Below, one piece after another: positions 10,927-22,377 of a stretch of 64,000 nt of DNA. The position numbers and the translations under genes were made by a program. Position 1 is the stretch's first letter. Each line of letters opens with the position of its first letter. A model generated the notes under the pieces. The model searched no databases. It worked only from the letters and a program-made list of their open reading frames with translations, and had not been told where the DNA came from. Source of the stretch: Tetradesmus obliquus (Eukaryota > Chlorophyta > Chlorophyceae > Sphaeropleales > Scenedesmaceae); assembly GCA_030272155.1 (NCBI GenBank), contig CP126194.1, forward strand, positions 3,401,501 through 3,465,500. Direction: 5' to 3'.

Positions 10927-13900
10927 TCAATGGCCAACACCCACCCAGTCTGATTGATCGCCTGGCATGTTCACCAGGCAGTTGAAGCAGCGCACCGAGG
11001 AGCGCTGCTGCTGCATTAAGCCCTCGTCCGCGGCTCCTGCTGTAGATATCTGGCCGTTGACGGCTGCTCGAATCGCCGACTGCGTATTGGTCATTGCCAC
11101 AGAGTTGGTTGTCATGGCTCCTACACTCATACGGTCAAAGCCCCTCTGCAGCAGCCGCCTCCCGTTTGTTGCAGAGCCCTTCCTGTTGAGCTGAGCAGCA
11201 GCAGCAGCAGCAGCAGCTGCTGCAGGCTTGGATGCAATGCCGGCTGGCAGTCCGATGTTTGGCAGCAGCACAGCATCAATGCCATGGATGGCGGTCTGCA
11301 GGCAGCAGCAGCAGCAGGCAGCAGCAGCCAGCAAGCAGGCGGCATGAGATGCGAGTCTGCGCTTGTCCAACACGCTAGCGCCACCTGTCATGAACAAGCG
11401 TACGACCTTCGACCGCTGGCTGCAGCTGCAGCTGCCTGCAAATTGCACTTCACACAACTGTGTGCGCATCACTGTAAAATTGCTTACTAGCCCATGCCTT
11501 GCTGCTATGCTAGTCAACCAACAAACTAGCACTGCTGGAACACAGGCCACACTCCCTACTCCCTTGTGACACCCACACCTACACAGAGTGAGTGCCAAAG
11601 GAACCTCCTCTCACCTTCTTTGCAAAGAAGTTGGCCAGAGCCACGTGTGCAACATCCGTGTGCACTGTGCCACCAAGGATGCCTGCTGCAGGCACCACAT
11701 CAATGTCCAGGCCTGCCTTGTTGTTCACTGTGATCCTGCAGCCAGCAATGCAGACAGGCCACAACAACAGACAGCAGCAGCACTCAGCGGCACACAAGCT
11801 GTGCATTGCTCGTACATGAAAACGCGAGGTCCGAAGCAAATCAATTGCTTGTCTTCAAGCGTCCTAAGGAGCCCTGTAGCTCACACTTGCACCGGCACCC
11901 TTGCTCCCACGCACCTGTCTTATGTGTGCATCATGTGCTGGCAGCATGCAACGTGCGGCAGCCAATCTCCACAGTGAACCCCAGTCTGCCACAGCCCAGC
12001 GGCTCACCCACTGCCCACTCAGCCAGGCACAAAACCGCAGTTCGTTGGCATGGTTGCATGGTTGCATGGTTGTTGTGGTGGCCAGCCTGCTGTACTTGGC
12101 TGTTGCAGTGCAGCCTGCTGTACTTGGCTGTTGCAGTGCAGCCTGCTGTACTTGGCTGTTGCAGTGCAGCCTGCTGTACTTGGCTGTTGCAGTGCAGCCT
12201 GCTGTACTTGGCTGTTGCAGTGCAGCCTGCTGTACTTGGCTGTTGCAGTGCAGCCTGCTGTACTTGGCTGTTGCAGTGCAGCCTGCTGTACTTGGCTGTT
12301 GCAGTGCAGCCTGCTGTACTTGGCTGTTGCAGTGCAGCCTGCTGTACTTGGCTGTTGCAGTGCAGCTGCTGTACTTGGCTGTTGCAGTGCAGCCTGCTGT
12401 ACTTGGCTGTTGCAGTGCAGCTGCTGTACTGGTCACCACCACCGTGGCATGGTTGCATGGTTGCACAACATGCAGGCACAGAGAAGCCTGCCTTCAGAAG
12501 TGGACCAACCACCCTCAAAGCAACCGATACAGCGCAGGTGCCATGCGAATAATTATTTTTAACTCACGGTGTGTAGGTGAGCTTTATGGTCTGGCCCTTG
12601 AGTGCAGTGGCGTAGGCCTGGCCAGGCTTGAGGTCAGCAGGCAGCGTGTACTCACCCAGCAGCACGTGGTAGCGCAGCACCTGCGGTATTGCCACACAGC
12701 AGCAGCAGCACCAGCAGCAGCAGTAGCAGCAGCAGCAGCAATGCTCAGTAGGCACATCGGTGTGTGTGGCTGAACATTCTAGCATGCGAAAAAGGAAGTA
12801 GCGCAGTCAGCGACATGGCCTGATGCAGATGCTGTGCCTCCTCAGGCTAAAGGTGAAGGCAGAGGAAGCTGTTGAGGCAGCTGGGCACCAGCCTGCACTG
12901 CCTGGTGACTGCTGGAAGTGCTATCTCACCTGCTGCAGCTGCTGAGGGGTCAGCTTCTTCAGCGCTGGGCCTGCTGCCTCAAAGGCCTCATCTGGCAGCA
13001 GCAGCAGCAGCAGCAGTGGCAACAGCAGCAGCAGCGGCAGCGGCATCGGTACGTGAGATGGACGGCGAGCAAGCTCGGTCGGCCTGCTGCATGCATGCCA
13101 GGCCGAAACACACCAAAACTGCACCAGCATGCTGCATGGATGCGGCTTGTGGGGCGCGTAGCAGCTCACGTGCTGCCGCCAGGCTCGGCTGACACCGCTG
13201 AAACATCACACAGCCCAGCTGCCATGCATTGTGCAGGCATGTGCTAACATGCTACCTGTTGGTGCGAAGACTGTGGCCACTGTGTCAGCCAGCTTCATGT
13301 CTTTTATCACTCCAGACTTCTCCAGCCGCAGCCTCATCTCATCAAAGCTGGGGTGGAAGGTCAGGAAGTCCTTCACAGTCAGGTACACGTCACCTGCAGG
13401 CAAATAACAATGTGACAATGTAACATGGTGTTACAAAACAACAATGCAGCAGATGTACTGTGGTTGTGAATGATGTTGGATGGGAAAGGTGAGATGGCAG
13501 GCAAACATGCAGCAAGTCATCAGCACTGTGCACAGCCGGTGTGCGCCAGCTGCATCGGCGGCTGATGTCTATCCTCATGCATCGTCCATGTGTCATTCTA
13601 TAGAAGAATAGTTGTACATTATATATAGATGTGTTAAATCACGTTCTGCACTGCAGCCAAGCATGTTTGAAGCATCAAGCTTCATGCGCCACCAAGTTAA
13701 GCAGACGCCCACTCCCCGCGCCACACAGCCCACCTTGGAGCGCCGGGGGACCTTGGGCGGGGGGTCTCCTGGCCAAGCAATGCTTGAAGGTGCGCAGCGT
13801 TGCATTGTTCATGCTAGACTGTCCATCTTTACACACAACAGCAGCAGTAGCAGCAGCAGCCAGTTGCCTTACTCACCGCTGAGCATCACTTTATCGATGC

Positions 13901-14326
13901 CATGGATCACACTGTAGCCAGCATCAATATCCGGCTTGACCACCCGGGCAGTGTTGCCCTGCACATCTTTGATGACAACCTGGCCGTTTTCCAGGTAAAA
14001 CCTCAGGTGGTAAACCCCATCTGCTGTCAGGCCCAGGATAGGGTTTGCATTGTCAGGCAGCGGCTTTGCTGACGTCAGCGTTCCCTTGTTGGCCTTCACC
14101 CGAGGGATGACTGCGGCAGCAGCAGCAGCAGCAGCACTGATTGGTTGGACGCATACCGCTCAGTCGCCTAGCTACTGCAGTTCTAGTTTGTGAGGCACGC
14201 AAGCTGCCTTGCTTGCACCTTTGTCACTTTGCCTGTGCAGAGTGTGGTGGTGGTAGGCTGAGAGGTTAATTCGACAAACACAGCTGCTGGTTCAGCTGCC
14301 TCTGCTGCCACTGCCGCAGCTGAGGC

Positions 14327-14378
<52 letters not shown>

Positions 14379-14490
14379 CTTTGCTGCTGCTGCGCACCAT
14401 GGTATGCCACCACAGCTGCCACCAGGCCGGGCCGCTCCTTCAGCTCTGCCATGGTGAGGTTCATCTTGCCCATCCATGTCTTCAGAGCCT

Positions 14491-14529
<39 letters not shown>

Positions 14530-14738
14530 GTGGCAAGCTAGGGTTTCAGCTGCATAAGCGTTGCCCAGTCCATGTCAGTCAGCCTGACCTGGCCATCTGG
14601 ATGTCGCATCTGGCCAAGTCTGCTGGAGCATGCTTGCGCAAGAGGAAATTTAATGTGCATAATGGTAAAACTGATGTGTACATGTCATTGTACATGCTCG
14701 TTCAACACTGAGTTTGCTGCCAGTGCTGCTGCCACTGC

Positions 14739-14769
<31 letters not shown>

Positions 14770-15182
14770 ACTCCTAGCAGTGGCGGCAGGTGTGTACCTC
14801 ATCTGTAGGCGCCATGATCGTGAATGCTGCTGTCGGGTTGGTTCTGGTGATGCCAGCGATGGGTAGCAGCTGCAGGAACAAGCTGAAGCCATTCTGCTTG
14901 AGACGGTCAGTCACAGTGGCCCCAGTTCCCAGCACCTTCGGCGGTGCTTTATCTGCCTGCATCCGACAAAAAAAGGTTGAAACAACATGAATGAAACGTA
15001 CGTTGACGTATTGAAGCGATCAAGGACGCCAGCAAGTCCCGGGTCAGGCTCAACGTTTGCACCGATGACGGAACTTTGGCCGGCTCGTTGGACGCATTCA
15101 TGATACCATAAAGCATTACACTCACTTGACCAGCAGCGCAGACAGCACAACCCAGCAACACGGCGAAGCACCATAGTTTCAT
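10927..15182 (-). CDS. Secreted protein with two fasciclin (FAS1) domains
   Basis: Nine exons: 15126-15182, 14798-14956, 14398-14488, 13877-14110, 13256-13393, 12930-12991, 12568-12680, 11615-11735, 10927-11295; 1344 nt, 447 aa, all phases consistent. Exon 1 is a signal peptide (MKLWCFAVLLGCAVCAAGQ). FAS1 domain 1 runs from VTDRLKQNGFSLF through FTIMAPTDEALKTW and VVAYHVIPRVKAN to YSVIHGIDKVML. Domain 2 runs from VYLTVKDFLTFHPSF through VATVFAPTDEAFEAAGPAL, LRYHVLLGEYTL and ITVNNKAGLDIDVV to TAIHGIDAVLLP. The (F/I)APTDEA and YH motifs are FAS1 hallmarks. A ~90-residue Ala-rich, low-complexity tail follows, with no clear anchor. FAS1 proteins act outside the cell in adhesion or matrix assembly; the specific role is unknown. 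Convergent with PFK. Confidence 0.92.
12086..12430. repeat. 28-bp minisatellite (~12 copies) inside a fasciclin-gene intron
   Basis: The unit CCTGCTGTACTTGGCTGTTG plus CAGTGCAG is repeated head to tail almost without change; the last copies drop one C (27 bp). It lies in the intron 11736-12567. Because 28 is not a multiple of three, all three forward frames stay open, which creates long spurious ORFs. Direct copies of TGGCATGGTTGCATGGTTG flank the array (about 12048 and 12445). Confidence 0.95.
14327..14377. repeat. (CTG)n tract in fasciclin-gene intron
   Basis: About 16 uninterrupted CTG units in the intron between exons 14398-14488 and 13877-14110. On the gene strand it reads (CAG)n just after the donor. 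Confidence 0.9.
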
Positions 15183-16898
15183 CGCCAGCAATGTTCCTTC
15201 GCAATGCCAGAGCCGATAAATGTGATAAAGATGTTTGGACAACCGCATCCGTGCGTTGACAAGACCTGCTGTTCAGAGACAGGCATGTGGCTCCGAAATG
15301 AATGCCTGCATCCCTGGTCACACCCTGACAACAGGTGACACGGCGGGTTACACCATAGCAAGGCCGTTCAAAGGCGCCCAGAGGCATAAAACAAGCACAA
15401 CATGGCCATAAATAGGAGCCAGACATCATCAACTTGTGCGGGCAGTCTTCATCAAGGGCGTATAGAGGCAAATGACAATGCCTGACACTGCCCGGCTGTG
15501 GACACACCTTGTCACTGCAGCACGTGGTCATGCAGACTGGCGCGGACGCATCAGTTGCTCCAAAACAGCCAATACAAGCCTTTGTTCCAACCAGCAGCAG
15601 CACAGCAACAAACCGCGCCGCACACACCGCGAGAAGGGTGTGCTGGACTACAGCAAACCCTTCCACGCATACACACGACCATACACATGAGGCATGCCAG
15701 CAGCACCCATTCTCGGCTGCGGCTGTCATCTGACAATGCAACTCCACCTGCTGTCATGGCAACAATGCTTCCAAAAAAATCATCTACTGTGTGACGTGCC
15801 GCCACTGGAATGGCATACCAATACACATGCAGTGCATGCAACTGTCAGCCACATACCTATCTGAATCTGTGTAAGCCATACCAGAGCACCAGCTGCAACT
15901 GACAAAGTAGCTCCTTTGCCGTTCAGACTGTAGCACTGCATAGCATGACCACAAACGCATCTCCCTGCCAGGTGCGCTTCTACTAGAAGTTAGCAACTTC
16001 TGACCGTCTATTGCAGCCCGCCTCTCACTCCGTGCGGCCTGCGCTTTCAGCAGTTCCCAGGCGCCAGCCATGCTCACCAACTGTCAACCCAATGCAGCAT
16101 CTGCAGAGCCACACCGCTGCTGCCTGCTACGCTGCTTGCCACCGCGCAGCACAGCGTCGCTTGAAACATTCATGTACGCCTGACGCCACGATGCATACAC
16201 AAATAGAAGCAAATGATACTCCCGGGCAAAGCACAGAGCAGCAGCAGCAGCAACATGTGGCCAGCACCCTGCACAAGCCGCACATAGCACGTGACAACAA
16301 AAACACCTGGCCACGCTGCAGCCGGAAAACAATGTACAAAACAGCCCACATATGCTGCATCCACCAAAACCTTGCCGGCCAAAATTGAAGTCAAGCAGAC
16401 AAAGAGCAGCACTTGCAATGAGTGCCGCGCAAAACAGCAAGGTTGCTCCTTTTCCGTGGCTTCAGGCAAAGTCTACAGTGTACACTCATCAACATCGTCG
16501 GCAACAGCCGACCCTGGACAAATGCTATTGTACTGCTGCAAGACAGCTCACGTATCAACAACTCTCATCATTCAAAGACAGCTGCTGCAAGCCCGTGTGC
16601 ATGTGGGTTGGTGTGCAGGGCGTGAGGCGATGCAGACACACCATGACACCCCCGCTCTCACATACCATGATGGTAGCCTGCTGTACCACCACCAGCACAG
16701 CACTGGCGTCCCATTGCAACCCATTGCAGCCCATTGTGTGCAGCTGGAGCAGCACAAGCTTTGGCAACGGCGAAGCATCAGCATGCATGCCACGCTCCCA
16801 GCCTGCAACACACGCCTCCTGCAGCTGCAGCAAGAGACAAGCAGCTACTGCACGCCCCACCCCCCTGTCACAAGCAGCTGCTGCATGCCTCACCGCTG
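15183..16898. other. Unresolved; 5' flank of fasciclin gene
   Basis: Contains minus-strand fragments that could be exons of the membrane protein at 16899-17439, for example a stretch with AGAWELLKAQAARSERRAA near 16000-16070 and one with VDDFFGSIVAMTAGG near 15740-15800. I could not join them with consistent splice phases, and no family was recognised. Confidence 0.3.
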
Positions 16899-17439
16899 TC
16901 ACAAACTGGCAAAGAAGCACACAGAGCCCAGCAGCATCAGGTACAGCGGAATGACGCACGCCATCAGGTCATTGAACACACGCGCTGTCGGCCGCTCCTG
17001 CAGCCTCGAGCTAATGCTGGCAAACCTGCTGCCGTTGTCGCTGCCGCCATCACCCGGCGCTGCTGCTGCTGCTGCTGCTGCTTCAAGTTGCTTGCTGCTG
17101 CTGCCTGCTGCCGCCTCAGCACCTGCTGCTGCGCTGCTTGCTGCTGCTCCTGCAGCAGGACTTGCTGCTTCGCTCCCGCTGCTGCTGCTGCTGGCAGCAT
17201 CGCCAGTTCCGTTTGCAGCTGCCCAGCCACTGGCCTTGCCAGCCAGCCCCAGTGCGGTGCGCCCGACCTTGGCTGACAGGTCACACACTGCATGCACTGC
17301 GCCGTACAGCACAGTGACCCAGGCCCCATACAGCAGCAGCAGCCGTATGCGGTACATCAGGATGTATAGCAGCCCACTGCCAGGCCTGCCGCTGCCCCAA
17401 TCACGAGTGCGCCGGCCCTGAGAGCCCCCACCTGCGCAT
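16899..17439 (-). CDS. Hypothetical membrane protein, 3' exon only
   Basis: An open exon preceded by (CTG)n and a TATGCGCAG acceptor at 17440. It encodes a hydrophobic segment (LLYILMYRIRLLLLYGAWV...), an Ala/Ser/Gly-rich linker (~80 residues), a more polar stretch (SRLQERPTARVFNDL) and a second hydrophobic segment ending VIPLYLMLLGSVCFFASL and a stop at 16899. Reading in from the acceptor needs one nucleotide from a previous exon, which was not identified. Two membrane helices flanking a disordered loop are likely. No family is recognised. Confidence 0.4.
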
Positions 17440-17440
17440 A

Positions 17441-17472
<32 letters not shown>

Positions 17473-18788
17473 GGAGATTATGATGAGCGGCTGACAAGTG
17501 ATCATGAGCAGCTGCTGAGAGCGCTTTGCCTGATATGTGCCAGTTGCTGGTTTGGGTGAGACTACAGGTGCTGCTCAACTGTGCGTTGACTCCCTAACAT
17601 GCAATTGCTGGTCTGCACTAGTGCACAAGCGCTCCACTGCTTACACAGCCATAACTCAGCACACGGATGCTGTGGAGCGCTTCCAACAGCTGTTGCTGCG
17701 CCTAATGTGCTCAACGCGTAACAGCACAGGGCCGATGCTGCTGACAAAAGTGCGGCACAGGTGTATTTGTGCCCAGCTGCAGCTGCGCCACTCTCCTGCT
17801 ACAGCTACAAATACAACAACTGGATCGCTGTCCTGCTTGCATGCATCTCATGCAATCTGTATGTCAACAACACCAGCGATGCTACACCCATACATGCCAG
17901 GCACTGCACTGCATGCGAAACAGTGCAGCACATGCAGACGAGCTGACTAGGCTAGGCAAGGGCACCAACCTCTGCCGCCATTGCCTGCGCTGCCGCTGCT
18001 GTTGGCACCAGCCCCAGCCCAGCTGCGGCGCCAAGCATACTGAGAGCCAGTGGGAGGCGGTGGCAGTACTGTTGCATCATTCACGACTGGTATGTCACCA
18101 GCGCCTCTGCTGCTGCTGACCCTGCAGCTGGCGCTGCTGCCTCTGCTGCTACACGTTGTTGAACGGTTGTTTACGGTGGCATGGCTCCGGAAGCACAGTA
18201 CAGGATGCCCTGCAGAGCAGCACGTCAACCAGCAGGAACAAGTGGTTGCTCAGCACCTGCTGTTCACATGGTCTGGCAAAATGGCACTGGCACATGCGGC
18301 GCCACAACAGCAGTAGAAAACGCACCCGCTCGACGGCTGATCGCAGGATAGCTCGTGCTGGCTCTGCTTTGATGCAGCAACTGGCTGTGAGCACCCAACC
18401 CGTCCATGGCGTTCAACATCGCATGCTCGGGCTACTTGACATGAAAGCTAGGAATCTCGGGCAACAACACATTGTCAGCGTGGAAGCTCGTATCTGATGA
18501 TGAGCTCAGCGACGTGACCAGCAACGGTTTCAGGTGCAGGGGTTTGGGAGACCATCAGCGTTCCTTGGCCAGAACCATGACGTACAGACACGATTCGTAG
18601 TACTTGCAGTCTTCAGAGAAGGTCACACAGTTTTGTTGTCGACCACACGTGTTGTTCTGCTGCAGCAACACTAGCAAGTGACCCAGCAGCAGCAACAGCA
18701 CTAGCCAGTACATGTTGCTGAACACGCGTGTGATCTTCTTATCGTATTCATAGCTGATCAGCATCTGCACACCGTAGACCTTTGTGCA
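17440..18788. other. Unresolved, 5' side of TMEM70-like gene
   Basis: A minus-strand stretch at about 17970-18060 reads MLGAAAGLGLVPTAAAAQAMAAE, resembling a thylakoid-transfer signal, and one near 18290-18390 (HQSRASTSYPAISRRAGAFS) resembles a transit peptide. They may be the first exons of the minus-strand gene at 16899-17439, but the phases could not be reconciled. The promoter of the TMEM70-like gene must also lie here. Confidence 0.25.
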
Positions 18789-20863
18789 ATGGCGCTCGCT
18801 GCAGCACTGGCAGCAGTTCGTCAGCCGGCTGCTTCTTCAGCGCTCCACTACTACTGCTGTGCGGGTATGAACAGCATGCACACTCGGATGTGACATGCCA
18901 TGCTAGACATGTGACACATTTGCTGAGCCAGCTTTTCATCACTATGCTGTCTCCTTGCAGCCGCCCGCCTTCAGATCCCAAGTCGCGCTTTTGCAGGGTT
19001 CTCACCGCCCCACCAGCAGCAGGAGCAGCAGAGCAGTAGCAGCAGCCCAAACAGCAGCAGCAGCAGCACCAACAGCATACAGGCAAGCAGCAGCAGCAGC
19101 AGCAGCAGCAGCGATGCCGACGGGTTCCATGTTGTGTACGAAGGCTTCTTTGCGCGGCCCCACAAGCGGCTGAAGGTAGGCAGCAGCATTGGTACAGAAC
19201 TTGGCCTGCTTGCAAGTGTCACAAGCCCGAAGTTCGCACCGCAGCAGCAGTCTATGCCAATCACAGGAATAGTATCATGTGTTGATAGTGAGCTCCACGC
19301 AGCAGCCTCCTAGCTTGCCATCCTACCTGTCCAGCAAGCGCAGCCGCAGACATCACACCATGCCTCTGCAGTGAGAGCAGGCAGTACTAGCGTGCAGAGC
19401 GCTCAGGTGACAACTGACTGCCAGAACGGCTGCCACACAACAACGCTGCTGCAGGCCCTCAGTCAAACGCCTTGCCATCCTATCTGACACCACCGCTTCG
19501 CTCTGTATGTGCCTGTGCAGTACGCCAGCCTGCTGAACTCGTTTGCATCCTTTGCAGCAGCGCCAGCCATCATCAGCTACTCGTCCGCCTCGCCCATTGC
19601 ACGCGTGGCTGTGGCCACCTCAGTGCTGATGTTTGCGCTCATCACCACTGGAGGGCTGCACTGGTTCACCAAGCCATATGTGCACCAGCTGCTGTACAAC
19701 AAGCAGGTGTGCTGAGCAGCTTGTGTATGCGGGTGGGTGATGTGGTGACATTGGAGTATGCACCGCAGGCGTGCAGTGCTGTTTCCTTGCACCAGCAGGT
19801 GCGCTGGCTGCTGGCCCAGATCAGGGCGTCACCCCGGCTGCAGCGCGTTTTTTCACCACGCTCTTCATTAGATTATTCTGCAGCCAGCAGTACTTGAAGC
19901 ACAATCGACCGCACTGCAGTGTGCTGGACATTTGAAGTTGTGGGCAGTGTGCCAGAGCTTCCCTGCCGCGCGCGTGCCCCGTGTGTTTGTCTTGCCGGTA
20001 TCGACAATTGCATCTCTTTCCAACAGCCAAGAGTTGCCGAGCCCACAGCCAAGCTCATAATGTGTGCTCTTTCCGAACGCTGCAGGCTGACACGGTGCGT
20101 GCGCAGTACCTGACGCTGCTGGGTGGCACGCGCTGGCAGGAGTTTGCTGTCAGCAACACCGCTGAGCCGACAGGCTACCACCCCCTTGCCAGCTTCAAGG
20201 TGAGAGGGGCTGCGGGGTGATGTGGCAGTTCATACACAGCACTGATGCATTTGGGACGTGACTCAATGTAATGAGGTCCCGACTGGCTATCACCCCATGG
20301 CCAGCTTCAAGGTGAGAGGGGGCTGCGGAGTGACTCACCCACCCGCATTAGATGTGGCAAATTCATACTCAGTGCTGATGCATGTGGGACGTGACTCGTC
20401 GCGATGAGCTGGTGCGCCGCCGATCAGGCACATAAGATGCCAGCAAATCTAGCCAGCTCACTCAGAGGTGGCGTGAAGCGTGTGTGGGGCACCAGTGTTC
20501 ACTGACAGCAGCCAGCATACTGCGGGCACACCAACATTGCTGCACCCCACTGGGGTCTGGCAGACCACATAGTTTGCTTGCTGCAACATGCGGATGTTAC
20601 ACCACCACGCCCACTGCACAGGTTAGGAGGACCTGCATTGTGCAATCCTGCTGTGCTGCACACGTGCGTGCTCATTGTCTGCTTGCCTGCAGACGCAAGG
20701 CAGGGTGTTCTACATTGACAGGGGCAACTTCCATGACAAGGTGCTCATGCAGCGGCTGATGCCGTGGGCTGACCAGCAGGAGCAGCAGCAGCAGCAGCAA
20801 GAGCCAGAGGCTGCAGCTGATCCCAGCACAGGAACAAAACAACCACAGCAGCAGCAGCAGTGA
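18789..20863 (+). CDS. TMEM70-like mitochondrial inner-membrane protein
   Basis: Five exons: 18789-18864, 18961-19175, 19521-19706, 20086-20199, 20693-20863; 762 nt, 253 aa, phases consistent. The N-terminus (MALAAALAAVRQPAASSALH) looks like a mitochondrial presequence. A Ser/Gln-rich linker leads to FHVVYEGFFARPHKRLK, then two hydrophobic stretches (SFASFAAAPAIISY and VAVATSVLMFALITTGGLH) ending in FTKPYVHQLLY, then AQYLTLLGGTRWQEFAVSN and RVFYIDRGNFHDKVLMQRL, and a poly-Gln tail. The Y-x-G-x-F/A-R start, paired helices, K-x-Y-V-x-x-L and late F-Y box match TMEM70, which in animals helps assemble ATP synthase and respiratory complexes. Function in algae is inferred by homology. Confidence 0.8.
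20280..20410 (+). repeat. Segmental copy of TMEM70-like exon 4 end plus donor
   Basis: Repeats the region 20165-20280: the end of the exon (PTGYHPxASFK), the GTGAGAGG donor and ~70 bp of following intron, with moderate divergence. Confidence 0.8.
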
Positions 20864-22377
20864 AGCTGGTTATAATCTGGGCCTAACCCAATCTGGCTAC
20901 CTCAGCTCGGGGCAGCCGCAGCAGCACCCGCAAGCGCAGCCGCACAGCCGCACAACCTTGAAGGTTCTGCAGTATTTAGGAGCCGTATAAAATTTTCCTT
21001 TCACCAGCAGAGCTTTGCCAGGGTTGCCACAGCTCATTGTGGTGGCAACTACTCCGCCTGAATCTGTGTCAACCTGTGGCAAGCGCCCCACCTGACCCCA
21101 CCTGACCGTCAGATGTGACATCTATGTGCACGCGCCTTCTGAGAGTGCTGTTGCTGCGTGTTGCTGCGTGTGCCATGCTGTGCCCTTGAAGCATGTCGTA
21201 GCTCCGGTGTAAACCATATCTCACGGCAGTTGCGGCTGTTGTCAGCATTGTCGAGTCAGGCATGTTCTGTTGGGTGCGCAGCAGCGCCATGTTTGCAGCA
21301 TCATCAACTTGCAATGAAGCTGCACCCTCAGCTGACCAGTCCGTGCAGACCAGTCCGTGCATGCTGCTCCGATCAACCTTGCGGACAAACTGCCGCTCTG
21401 GCTTCAACTGGATTCACCAGCAGCAGCCATGCCTGTCTGCTCTTGCACCTGGCATGTGGTCTGGCCCAGCCGGCCCAGCTCCTGGCAGGAGTGCCATTGC
21501 AATTTCAACAGGTCATCTGGGTTGTCTGGCTGTTGGGGGGCAACTAGCCTGCTAGGCTACTAGTAGTACTCTGAGAATAGCATTTCGTCAGAGCGAAACA
21601 CAAATTTGCGTTCCTCCTGTGCTGATGTACACATGCTTTGCTTTGCTCACAGTTAACCCAGACACTGCTGCCATTTCACAGGGGTGGTACCACTGGCTGT
21701 GCCCAGCGACTGCACGTGCAGTCAGGGAGCCTGACCTGACAAACCTGACAAGCCCAATAGAGCTGCCCTGATCTCAGCCATCCAGGAGCACTTAGACTTG
21801 CATCTAAAGCCTTGGTGACGAGCCAGCGCTGCCGATCAGCGACGCACAACACCGGGGACAGCGCGGCAACTTTGCCAGGTGACTGCTGCCTGCTGCTGCA
21901 CCCGTGCTCGAGTCGCCTACGAGAAGACCACAAATTGACGCTGCAAGCACCTTTAAACACTACATTATGTTTTGGCAGGTCTTCAAAACGAGTCTGGGGG
22001 TGGTGCAACAAGGAGCTGAACACACGGTTGAGAGATACACGCAACAACGCCTTGCGCCTAAACGCCTGCTTGCCTCCGCCTCTACGCCTCAAGCACCTGG
22101 CAAAACTCGCATGATCTACTTCAAATCACATAATGAGTCGCACAGGGAAGGCCGGGGCGACTTGATCAAGAAGGCTGACCTGATGACATGTAACAGTGCT
22201 GCGTGCCACCGACCTCGTAGCAAAACGCCTGCTTCACATCACTCTGTTTGGCCAACTGTGTGTGTGTTGTTGAGGATCCTAGGCTCAGCGTGTATTGTTT
22301 GAGCGCTTTCTGAGTCGTCCCAGCCACTCAATCAATCATTCCCATAAACATACCTCCTCCCCTGTAACGCATTCACA
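20864..22377. other. Intergenic between two co-oriented genes
   Basis: 3' flank of the TMEM70-like gene and promoter of the desaturase. Open stretches of about 110-138 codons exist on both strands (for example 21676-22092 on minus), but none shows a recognisable domain or a supported exon. Confidence 0.35.

Noticed and set aside
12086..12430. CRISPR-like regular spacing
   Set aside because: Units are contiguous with no unique spacers; the same holds for the 29-bp array at 28125-28262. The DNA is eukaryotic nuclear.
11806..12773. Long plus- and minus-strand ORFs with repeating LLYLAVAVQPAVLGCCS-type peptides
   Set aside because: They are the 28-bp minisatellite read in all frames, inside an intron of the fasciclin gene.
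18555..18770. Minus-strand ORF with a hydrophobic segment (NMYWLVLLLLLGHLLVLLQQ)
   Set aside because: Its start would lie only ~20 bp from the ATG of the well-supported TMEM70-like gene on the other strand, no exons connect to it, and the Leu run comes from CTG repeats.
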